In this document: positions 1 to 9,186 of the stretch, one piece after another
Layout: each line of letters begins with the position of its first letter
How positions within the stretch are numbered: position 1 is the stretch's first letter
Assembly (NCBI RefSeq): GCF_000687475.1
Contig: NC_057318.1
Location: 3,100,001-3,164,000 of the forward strand
DNA length: 64,000 bases
Origin: Ustilaginoidea virens
Lineage: Eukaryota > Ascomycota > Sordariomycetes > Hypocreales > Clavicipitaceae
Direction of reading: 5' to 3'
Position numbers and translations under genes: made by a program
The notes under the pieces: generated by a model
Told to the model about the DNA's origin: nothing
Database searches by the model: none
Seen by the model: only the letters and a program-made list of their open reading frames with translations

Positions 1-79
1 ACAATTGACACCTATATCCCTTTAGCACTGCGCGCACTTAAGCTTGCCCCTTAGTATAATACAGGCGTAGCCTGAATCC
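1..79 (-). mobile_element. tRNA-related SINE-like element, partial copy b
   Basis: This is the 5' part (read on the minus strand) of the short repeat also seen at 229-434 and 13218-13426. It has the same order of blocks: a hairpin motif at the right end, then a stretch rich in GCGC and AAGCTTAAG, then AATTGT at the window edge. The rest, including the pol III box A region, would lie left of position 1. It differs from the other copies mostly by C/T and G/A changes. Confidence 0.6.
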
Positions 80-180
80 TTAATATAGCTTCCCTCTCCG
101 CAGCCGGCCGTATAATACTATGCACCCCCTAGAGGCTAGTCCCATCCTCTATAAGCCTAGATGAAGAGCCTGCTGCACGC

Positions 181-241
181 GCCACATACGGGATTCGAAC
201 CTGTGACCTTAGGTAACTTGGTATAAATGTAACGATGTGGC
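181..241 (-). pseudogene. tRNA-like remnant (tRNA pseudogene)
   Basis: On the minus strand the 61-nt segment starts GCCACAT and ends ATGTGGC, a perfect 7-bp acceptor-type stem. Before the 3' arm lies GGTTCGAATCC, a perfect match to the pol III B box and T loop. The T stem pairs except for one A/C mismatch that a G-to-A RIP change would explain. The D arm and a convincing anticodon arm are missing and the length is below the usual 72 nt or more, so I do not assign an amino acid. It overlaps the 3' end of the adjacent SINE-like copy and may be part of that element's ancestry. Confidence 0.5.
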
Positions 242-434
242 CTAATTAGGCCCTAAACGGGTGTTTGCGCGTATCGCCAGGTAAAAACCTACTCTTCTGC
301 CTGACCGTTAGACCAGACAAAAGAGTACGTATTATACTAAGTTACCATACTTGGTACAATTGATACCTATATCCCTTTGGCACTGCGCGCACTTAAGCTT
401 ACCCCTTAGTATGATACGGGCGTAGCCCGAATCC
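229..434 (-). mobile_element. tRNA-related SINE-like element, copy a
   Basis: This is a roughly 206-bp repeat on the minus strand. It begins with a GGATTCGGGC hairpin motif (CGGGC-loop-GCCCG at 417-429). Mid-element is TGGTCTAACGG (plus 305-315), which fits the pol III box A consensus TRGYNNANNGG, set in a tRNA-D-arm-like context. The 3' part reads into the tRNA-like remnant at 181-241, whose B box lies about 114 nt downstream of box A, wider than in an ordinary tRNA gene. The copy at 13218-13426 shows that the unit moves: it sits in a gypsy element with a short target duplication. No poly-A tail is seen. SINE is my best reading. Confidence 0.6.
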
Positions 435-634
435 TTGACAACCTCCTTATAACATATAATAAATCCCTTTTGAATTCAAAGGGATACTACCGATTAAAGA
501 TAGTATATAGGTTTTCCTCCTAACACTTAGGCTTCCTATATAGATTAGATATAGAGGTATTAATACTAGGCTAAATAGGGACCCATCCCCCCATAGATAG
601 CTTAGCTAGAGTAATACATATATATATATATAAT
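435..634 (+). mobile_element. 5'-truncated LINE tail T1
   Basis: This matches the last ~200 bp of the LINE at 36833-43669, including the stretch around the tail motif CTTAGCTAGA and a terminal (TA)n microsatellite at about 617-634. Only 3' UTR sequence is present, as expected of a dead-on-arrival LINE copy. It directly abuts a second tail of the same family (635 onward). No target duplication could be assigned. Confidence 0.7.
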
Positions 635-779
635 ACCGCTGCCTACCCGATACTAATATTACCGTTACTACCCCTACCTAATAATACTGCCTATACTAGA
701 TCTAATGCATACCCACCCTAGAGCCAGACTAATAACTACTAATATAAGCTACCGCGCCTATCGAGGCGCTCCTATTATC
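635..779 (+). mobile_element. 5'-truncated LINE tail T2, left half
   Basis: This is 3' UTR of the same LINE family, colinear with about 43285-43430 of the LINE in G6 (shared blocks include CCCACCCTAGAG and CGCCTATCGAGGC). It is broken at 779 by the gypsy element G1 and resumes at 14733. The last five bases, TTATC (775-779), are the left copy of the G1 target duplication. Confidence 0.75.
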
Positions 780-1021
780 TGTAAAGGACTGGCCCTAGGG
801 CTACTGCAAATAGGCGTCGAATGAATATATTAAATAGACTAAGGAGGAAAGAGAGAAGACCCGAATAGGGACCTCTGAGTAGTCTATTTATACTTATATA
901 TAGTATAGGCCGAGTCTTTAGCAAGCCCTTATAACCCTATGCCGATACTCCTTAGGCTAGTCGCGGGCGTAGCCCGAGTCCTAGCCATATTATAGCGCAG
1001 GCGTAGCCCGAGCCTATAATA
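780..1021 (-). repeat. G1 3' LTR
   Basis: This 242-bp LTR on the minus strand pairs with 14486-14727. It starts TGTAAAGG and ends TATAATA on the plus strand, which is TG...CA after RIP changes. It contains two copies of a GGGC-loop-GCCC hairpin near its transcript 5' end. The polypurine tract follows at 1022-1040, which fixes it as the 3' LTR. Confidence 0.9.
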
Positions 1022-1040
1022 TACCCCCTTCCTCCGCCTC
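1022..1040 (-). other. G1 polypurine tract
   Basis: On the minus strand this reads as an unbroken run of A and G with few exceptions, ending in AAGGGGGTA directly before the 3' LTR. Such tracts prime plus-strand DNA synthesis in LTR retrotransposons. Equivalent tracts stand before the 3' LTRs of G2, G4 and G6. Confidence 0.75.
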
Positions 1041-1285
1041 GGAGTCGGAAAATCGTCTTCTATTATCAATTAGTCCTCCGCTAGGGACTAATTGCATCGC
1101 TAATTACTATGCCATAATATCCTCAAATCTATATATAGGCTAATTAGCGGGTATAAGAAGGATTCATCTATAAGTATAGCGGATATAGCTATACAATTGA
1201 TAAGAATCGTATAGTCATTAATTAGGAATAGTATAGTAGAGGCGTATAGAAGTTTATAGTCGCACTACTAGCTAGAGGGTAACTA

Positions 1286-1834
1286 ATGCAGCTAGGAATA
1301 TTATAAAAAAAAATTTCGCTAGCTATCGGCTAGGAATCCCCCTATAGTCTTTATTATTTCTTATTAGGGGCTTCTTTTCCTCTTCCTTTCTTCCTATTAA
1401 GGCTATTAACTAGCATTAAAGGTCCCCTATTATTATAAGTTTTATCTCATATTAAGCCCGTATTGCTTACTAATCGGTTGAAGCATTATTTTTATCCCGA
1501 TTTTATTAGTATTTTTACTAAAATCTATCTCTATTATAGCCGGCTGCTAACTCCTTTTGTAGTAAGACTCGGTCTATCCTATTATAAAGCCTATTAGTAG
1601 GTCTTAAAATCCCTACCTATATCGCGAGCGTTTTATGCTGACCCTATTTAGAACCTAAATATATCCTTATCTACTACTAGTAATACCCCTACCGGGGGAG
1701 GAATAAGTCTTACTTATCTCTAGAAGCCATATTATACTGCAGGTAATTATCTTCTAATGGGGAACTCCTTAAATAAGAAGTATTAATATATAAAAGACAA
1801 AAAGTTTCTATACAATAGATATACTAAATATATA
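1286..1834 (+). pseudogene. G1 antisense ORF (aORF), N-terminal part
   Basis: A reading frame opposite to G1 gag-pol opens at ATG 1286 and stays in frame, apart from TAG/TAA codons explainable as former Gln or Trp, to the LINE insertion at 1835. It resumes at 8236. The part before about 1630 is rich in Leu, Tyr and Phe. It then contains a block around ADPI-NLNISLSTT (from 1634) that is repeated in G2. I do not recognise the family. The start codon is a guess, because a poly-A run at about 1305 differs in length from G2. The frame is probably the first third of a protein of about 500 residues. Confidence 0.6.
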
Positions 1835-2599
1835 ATCTTTTTTTTCGTGATTTCGCCCGCACCTAGGTAGCGGCACGGAACCGCCTTTAAAATTAATTCT
1901 GATATTTCTAATCGCTTTTTCTTATCCGTTTACCCCCCTTACCTATAGCGTATTGCATCTAGAGAGTAGGCGCGGCAGGCACAAATAAAGTAATAGATAT
2001 CGATAGAGGGAATAAGGGCAATATAGCATATAGCCGCTACAACCCTAATACTATAATCGCGAATAGTATATAGTATAACCAAACCGAAACCGAACCTGCC
2101 TAGGGGCGGAAGCAATTAATAGCTGATATTATCGTAGATTTCATAAAAGAGCTATAGGACTATATTCCCTTAATAGTACTAGGAAGAGTGCGAGAGGCTA
2201 TAAACTTTATAGTAGAGACTACCCGGCGAAAAGCCGACCTAAGCAATATTTATATCCCTATTAGAACCTTTATACAAATAATCGAGACCGCAGTTAATAA
2301 GGCTATACAGAATCTTCTAAAAACTGCTATAGCCCCTATTATATAGGTATCTATCGCGGTATAAGGATTTGCAGCCGCTATATTACCCTAATGCAGCCTA
2401 GCTCCCCTTATAATGCCCCCCTATATCTATCGCGAAATCCTTATTAAAGGAAATACTATTAGCGAAATCCTCTAGAACTATACCCTAATCGAAATCGTTA
2501 ATATAATTAATAGGGCTACCGCCAAAGGAGTAGTAGTTATAGTCTATAGGCTCTATAGCGGCGATATAATTATTACCTTTAAAGAAGAAAAAGTAAAGT

Positions 2600-3420
2600 A
2601 TACTATAGATATCATCTAGGTATGCCCTACTTTTAGCTAAAAGGCAGAACCTAACTAATACTTATTTAGTATTATTATTAAAAGCTTCCCGACCTATTAT
2701 ACTATAAATACTGCGATAAAAGATATCTAGTCGAATCTTATTAAAGCTAATAAAGAGGGCTTTACTAGGGTCTCCCTTTACTGCCTTAGGGGGACCGCAA
2801 TATAAATACCTCTAATTATAAAGGTAGACTTTATTAACCTTATAAATAAACTCTATAAAGCCGGCATTATATACTAAGTAGAGATATTTAAAGCCGAACC
2901 CTATAACGATACTATATACCCTCGCTAGTATTATAATTGCTTTAAATTCGGCTATATTACTGCGTATTGCGTAACGGCAGCCTACTATAGCTAATACGAC
3001 TCTAAATGCTATCTAGATAGCGATTAAAGCTGCCTAGCTATTATATAGAATTAATGCAAATCCTACCTTAACTATTATAGATCCTACCCAATATAGTCCT
3101 ACCTCTATAAGGTAGCGAATAAATAATAAGGAAAAAGCTAGAAATTCCTATAATAATAGACTAAGGCTTTTTGCCTTATATATAGCATTAAATGCTAATA
3201 CTATTCTAATCGCAGATTAGGGCTGCTGCTATATAGCTAGTAGATCTCCCCTATATAAGCCCTCCCCCTAGAAATAAGGCCGCTTAGTTAGAAGTATTAA
3301 TAGGACCTCCCGTATTAGAGCCGATAATAGTATTACTATTTTCCTCCGAGCCGCCCCTATATAAGACCTTAGTATAACCGCGCCTACCTTAGATGCCTAA
3401 CCTATAGCCACCTCTAATAT
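2600..3420 (+). pseudogene. LINE 1 ORF1 (gag-like, zinc knuckle), C-terminal region
   Basis: This is a degraded nucleic-acid-binding protein of the LINE. The clearest sign is the zinc knuckle at 2929-2970, where two Cys and the His codons have become Tyr-type codons. Upstream sequence (from about 2000) is coding-like but full of TAG/TAA. In Tad-like LINEs this protein coats the RNA during target-primed reverse transcription. The boundaries are approximate. Confidence 0.6.
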
Positions 3421-3429
3421 ACTGCCGCT

Positions 3430-6400
3430 ACTAACCCCCTTATGACTATCTATATAATAATAGTCCTCTATTAGAATATATAGAAGAAAATTACCCTTAT
3501 AAGACTAGCACTTTATTATTAGTATAAGCCTAATATTATAGCGATCTAAAAACCTACTGCGCCTAGATAGGCCCCCCTAAATCCTAGCCCTAGAAGATAT
3601 ATATTAATAGCCTATAGCAGGAGAATAGTAATATATATCTATAAGCGGTATAGGCCTGGCATATAGTTTAGCAATAAAGGAACCGATTAGTATAAGATTT
3701 CCCTACTATATACTAATGTCTACTCTATCTACTCCTTAGGCTATAAGCTAAACTAGATAACCCCTTTTATTGTATTTACTAAGCTCCTACCCTACCCCTA
3801 TAGTGCCTTTATTAGGGATTTTAATATATATTACCCTCTTTAGGATAGCTTAGACTAAACCTCGCCTAGCATTAATAATCTCTTTAAATTTATAATATAG
3901 TAGTAGCTTAAGCTAATTACCCTTTATAGTAAAATAATAAAGAGGGCTCTTAAAAAGAGAAGTAGTATTATCAATTATATATAAGTTATATTAGATATTA
4001 AAATCGAATATTTTAGAAATACTAACCTTATTAGGTCCGATTATATCCCTTAGCTTATATATATTAATATTGGTAATTATTATATAAAAGCCCCCCCTTT
4101 AAAGAATAGCTAGAAGTCCTTTAATTAATACCTTACTTAAGCTGAAGCAAAAAATAGGCTTACTATTTATTATGCTAATACCCCGCTTTACTCCCCCGCT
4201 AAAATAGATATATATGCTAAATAGCTTACTAGTTAACTCTAGAGTATTACTAATATTATAATACTAAAAAGGGCACCTAAAGCTCCTAAGGCGGAGCTTT
4301 AGTAGAATTCCCGTATTAAGATAGCCTAAATAGTAGTAAAAAAGGCCTACCGAAAATAACTAGTATATTATATCTTAGAGAACTTTAGCGCTACTTAAGA
4401 AATAGGAATAACCTAATCTTATATTATCTAGGAGGAATAGCGCTAATTATAGCAAAAAGCCTTTAATAAAGTAACTGCCTAAAATGCCAACCTATAGTCT
4501 TTAGAGAAATAGGCTCGCCTATATAATAGCCTCCCGCCTAAATTAAGAAAGATCCCCCTGCTAAAACGAAGTAGTTTAGGCTTAAAGGCAATAATATATA
4601 GAGACAAGGTATAAGTACTCGCCTAATAGTTCTTCCCTACCTCTTAGGCTTTTTATAATAATATCCCTAACCTAATATTCCTTTAGTTTACTACTACTAT
4701 ATTCCCCCCTATAGACTCCTTTATCTACAAAAAGGTATATACCATATTATGCAATATAGTAGGCTAGAAAGCATTAAGCCCTAATAGGCTCCTAATAAGA
4801 TTCTTTAAAGTATATAGCTCTCTACTCGTTTAAACCCTTATATACCTCCTTAATAAAATATACTATATTAGATATTACCCGGCCTAATTCTAAGAGGCTA
4901 AAGTAGTAGTACTATAGAAGCCTAAGAAAAGGCCTAAGGAATACTTAAAGGCAAAAGGATAGAGACTAATATCGCTATTTAACCTAATAGAGAAGGTTAT
5001 AAAAGCTATAATCGCGAGGCGGTTTATTATTACCCTTAAGGAGGGTAACCTCCTCTTAGACCTTTAAAGAAATAATAAAGTAAACCGGTTAACTAATATA
5101 GTACTAAGCACGCTAATTAAGATTATATATATAATCTAGCACTATAGTAGGATCGCCTCGCTCCTCTAATTAGATATATTAGCCGTATTTAATATAATTA
5201 ATTATACCCGCCTTATCTACCTACTTTTTAATAAAGGGCTCCCGCTATAGCTTATAGTATAGGTATATAGTTTTGCCAACTTGCAAATAGTATAAATCTA
5301 CTTTAAGGGATAGCTTATAGATAAACTATTAATTACCACTAGGGTACTATAAGGGTCCCCTTTCTTTTTTATCCTCTTCTTTATTTATATTATGCTACTC
5401 TATAAAAAGCTATAAAAAGTAGCCTTAACTATTATACTTAGCTTTACTAACGATATAAATATTATAGCCTATAGGAGAAATATAGGGGAAAGAAGGGCGC
5501 TATTTGAGAAAGTATAGCTTATCTATAATAGCTAGTCTAAATAAGCCGGACTTAATTTTAACCCTAGTAAAAGTAAGCTTATCTATTTTACCTATATATA
5601 TAAGGCAGATAAGACCGAGGTATAGCTTAAGACTATAATAATTTAGCTTAAATAATATATTAGATTCTTAGGAGTCGAAATCTACTATAAGCTAAAATAA
5701 AAGGAATACTATATTAAGATTATAAAAAAACTCAAGCGGTAGCAATTTATACTTATAATAATAGCAGCCTCAACTTAGGGCTATTAATACCGGGAAATAT
5801 ACTTAATCTATATATAGGTTATCTAGACTTCTATAGCCTTTAGCGCGGGGGTATAGTATACCCCTACTACCCCTAGAGGGGTAGCAAAAGGCATTATAAA
5901 ATCCCTAGCTATAAAATAATCAGCCTGCCTTCGTATAATTACTAAAGCCTTTAAGGTTATACCGCTAGATACCTTTAAGACTAAGGCAGTTATACCCCTA
6001 ATTAACCTTTATCTTAATTATATTTACTAGCGGTTCCTAGAAAGAATAGATAAAATAAGTATAACCGATAGGATTAACTATATATTAGCAGTAGTAATAG
6101 CGATATTCTAATATTAATAAAAGAAAGGCTACTAAAGACCCCTAGCCTATATACTATTCCCCGATCCTAACCTTAATTAGCTTCCGGCCGAAGAGCAATT
6201 AGTAAAAGACTAATATAACTTATAGTAAAGTAATTAGGTAATAGTAAAGGCGAGATACCCTTAGCATAAAACCTTAGCGGCTGAAAAGGCATTAGACTTC
6301 TAATCTATAGCAAAAATAATTTAACTATATAAAGGCCTATAAAAGTATAAATTAGTAATATTTACCTAACTCTCTATAGAAAAAATCGGCTTTAACTCTT

Positions 6401-6760
6401 TCCTCTACCTCTAATAAGTACCCTTAGTATTATTATCTCTCTACTACTATAGGGAAGGCCTAAAAGACCTTTATTATATTATCCTCTTCTGCCTAAAATG
6501 CTATAAATAAAAGCGTATACTCTTTAGATCTAGCCCTAGCCTTAGCCTACTTTACGACCAATATAGTATATCTATCGCCCTTAATAAACTATGCCTTATA
6601 TAAATAATCGCTTGCTAGATACTTAATATCGACCGATTTAATTAATTTTAATTTATCTAATCCTTTTAATATAGTATAGCTAGAGGAGCTACTAAATACC
6701 CTTATATAGCCCCTATATAATATTTATAGTAATCCTATAGTAGAAATAAGGAGCCTTAAG
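3430..6760 (+). pseudogene. LINE 1 ORF2 (endonuclease and reverse transcriptase)
   Basis: The frame order fits a Tad/R1-type ORF2. It starts with an N-terminal AP-like endonuclease, with a DFN-YYPL motif at about 3810-3840 corresponding to GDFN-HHPLW. The central reverse transcriptase (about 4930-5480) includes a GSPFF-LFFIYI block and FTNDINIIAY, the degraded FxDD catalytic motif. A C-terminal region lies around 6360-6500, before a non-coding tail. Many Trp and Gln codons have become stops, so it cannot be translated. The boundaries are estimates. Confidence 0.75.
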
Positions 6761-8221
6761 AATAAGTAAATCTTTTAGGCTCTATAGGCTAGAACTAATC
6801 TATAGTTATTATTTTAATATTAGGGGTATCCTCTTTCCTTTCTCCCTTTTTACTCCCCCTACTACACCCCCCCTTTATTTTTATTATTTTTAGTCTACTC
6901 CCCCTCTAAAGCCCTCTCCCCCCCCTTTTAGGCTAAAAAAACCCATAATAATATAATAATATCCTCTTAAGTATAGGCTTATTATTCTAAAGCGAAGACT
7001 TTCCTTTTTTCGAAGTTTAGTATCTCTTAAGTTGCCTTAAGAGCGCTAAGGCCCCCTATTGCTGCCGCTACTACTATTACTACTGCCTGATTATACCCCT
7101 AAGAGGCAGATGCTTATTTAGCCCTCTACTAAAGGGCCTTATAGTTATCTACCTAAAAGTAAAGATAATCAGCTAGTAATCTATACTGCATATAAATCGA
7201 AAATGTATTTTTATCCCCCTGATAATAATCTCCTATACATTTAGGAGTTTTTATATTAGGACTTAGTTCCTAAGGGTCCTTTCTAGGGGTATATATATTT
7301 TGCCCGCTAAAGTATAGGGATAGTAGGCTATATTAGTCCCTACTTATATTAGCCTTACTAGAGAGCAGGTATAACCTAGTCTATACCTTATTAGCTGCGG
7401 CATCTATACTTAGGATCCTCTAAGCATATTAGATATAGCCTATAAAGCTATATACGCAATTCGCCGGGCTATTATATAAAGGTTAGCTGCGGTTCCGCCG
7501 CATATAAGATCTATATTTACCCTTTTATTTAGTATTACTAACCGCTTAGGCATCTTTATTCTTACTATTATTATTCTTATTATTGCTATTATTACTACTG
7601 CTATTACTGCTGCTACTGCTGCCGTTCTGCTAATAGGGTTAGCACCGGCCCTATACCACAATAGAGGGGTTATTATATATTTTGAAATTAGCGCTATAGA
7701 GGAAAAAAAGAAAAGAAAAAAAGGCACTAAATTGGGGGGCATTGCTAATTTATATACTAATATAGTACTTAAGGCCGCCCGCTTCTACTTTTAGAATTAG
7801 CTTGCTTTCTCTTCCAACTAAAAAATTAATATATACCGAGAAGCGCCTAAGCCACTATAGACGCGCGCCCGGCGAGAATATACCTATCGCAAGCGCGCTA
7901 CTAGCCCTACCCCCCCGGCTTTACCCTCCCCTTACTTCTCATCCGATAAGACTACCGACCTAGACCTAATATTCTAGGACTTCTTACTCGCACTCTTCCT
8001 ATATAATACCGCTAGATATAGTCCTAAGCGGTTGCGCATCTTACTCTCTTATGCACTAGATACCTACTGCCCCCGCTACGGGGCGATAAAAAGTAGTAAT
8101 TAAGATTGCAGGAAGGGTTTTCCTTCCGGCTATTAGGTTTTTCCTTTCCGAATTATCTTTATAGAAGTACTAGATAGGTTATTTAGCTCTAAATAGCCTC
8201 TAGCGTAATTTAATAATAATA
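6760..8221 (+). other. LINE 1 3' untranslated region
   Basis: About 1.4 kb without a credible gene. It holds pyrimidine-rich and CTA/TTA-rich low-complexity stretches. Its end resembles the LINE 2 tail: a GGTTTTCCT-CCGGC block, then CTAGCGTAAT, then TAA repeats. The central low-complexity stretch (7540-7640) produces a spurious open frame on the minus strand (7440-7742). Confidence 0.6.
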
Positions 8222-8235
8222 ATACTAAATATATA

Positions 8236-9186
8236 TAAGCAACTAAAGAGCTATCTATTTATAAGCATTATAGAAGAGCAAAGGGGTATAAAAGCTATGC
8301 CGATTCCTATATATCCTATATATAGCTTGATTAATATCTCGCAGGGAACCCTTTACTACGATATATCTTATGCAATTAGATTAAGGCAATAAAGGATGGG
8401 AGGGCTATTATAAAGCCCGCCTATCTTAAGATAGATATATTCAAAGCATATACCGCTATCCTAACCCCTGAGTTTTAGGCTTTAAATAATTAATAGTATT
8501 ATGCTTTTGCTGCTAAGCAGGTAGCCCCCCGCGCCCCACGTTTAGCATTTAGGCCAAAAGATACCTCTAGTATAGTTTCTACTATATCTATGGCATTAAT
8601 GCCCTCCTAGCGCTAGGCTAGATCCGTTATAGATCTCGCCCCTATACTAAATATTATAAAGGAAATGCAAATAGAAGCCTAGGAATATTATACTAGGATA
8701 GAATAGTACTAGGTTAAAGCTTAATATCCCCGACTGCCCCTACCCCTATCTCGGCCTGCCTTCCCTATATATTACGTAAAGTGGGAACTATTATATAACT
8801 AAAGCGGCTAATATTACGCAGAGGCTCTACCGCCGCTAGCATAAGGTTATTTAATGTAACCCCTATAATAGCAGGCAGACCCTACTTTATAGCCCCCTAT
8901 ATTTACGCCATCTTTATTATAGCTACTGCTATAAATACTGTATTATCCGGCCCTATTTCGTTAAAAGGTCTTATTATCTCTTAATACGCCCCTACTATAT
9001 TTGCTTTATAATAGCCCGCAGACTCTATTATATTATAAACGTATAGGGAACTATTCCCGTCTAATATATAGCCTATATATATACCCTACCCCGTAAGGAC
9101 CCCTACTGCTACTAACCTATATGCCGCTATAAGAATAAGAGGAGGCTTAAGGAGATAAAGAGTAGCTCTAGGAAAGGGTATATTAA
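8236..9186 (+). pseudogene. G1 antisense ORF (aORF), C-terminal part
   Basis: Continues the frame of 1286-1834 after the LINE. From 8239 to 9186 it has exactly the same length (948 bp) as its counterpart in G2 (20005-20952), so no indels have accumulated. Interruptions are TAG/TAA plus a few stops near the end. Recognisable blocks also found in G5 include ELPIYK-YRRAKG, IIKPAYLKIDI, TAILTPEF-ALNN, DLAPILNIIKE and EYYTRIE-Y. The C-terminal third is rich in Pro, Leu, Gln and Tyr. No known domain was recognised. It lies between the chromodomain and the 3' LTR, convergent to pol. Confidence 0.75.

Larger units (their letters stand above)
1835..8221 (+). mobile_element. LINE 1: Tad-type non-LTR retrotransposon, nearly full length, RIP-mutated
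   Basis: This 6.4-kb non-LTR element inserted in the antisense ORF of G1, with a 14-bp target duplication ATACTAAATATATA (1821-1834 and 8222-8235). The uninterrupted site is visible in G2 near 19988. It begins close to a GATTTCGCCCGCAC block shared with the LINE in G6. ORF1 has a zinc knuckle (2929-2970, CX2CX4HX4C with two positions lost to C-to-Y type changes). ORF2 has an AP-endonuclease end with DFN at about 3812 and RT motifs at 5161-5476 (LDI-AVFN and an FxDD-like FTNDINIIAY). The last 1.4 kb is non-coding and ends in a (TAA)n-like tail. Stops are TAG/TAA throughout. Confidence 0.88.

Noticed and set aside
617..634. TATA box or origin from the (TA)n tract
   Set aside because: It is the 3' tail of a truncated LINE, repeated at 14951-14967 and 43655-43669.
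7440..7742. 100-codon open frame on the minus strand
   Set aside because: It lies in low-complexity TTA/CTG/ATT repeats of the LINE 1 3' UTR; composition is extreme (Ile/Ala runs) and it starts from chance.
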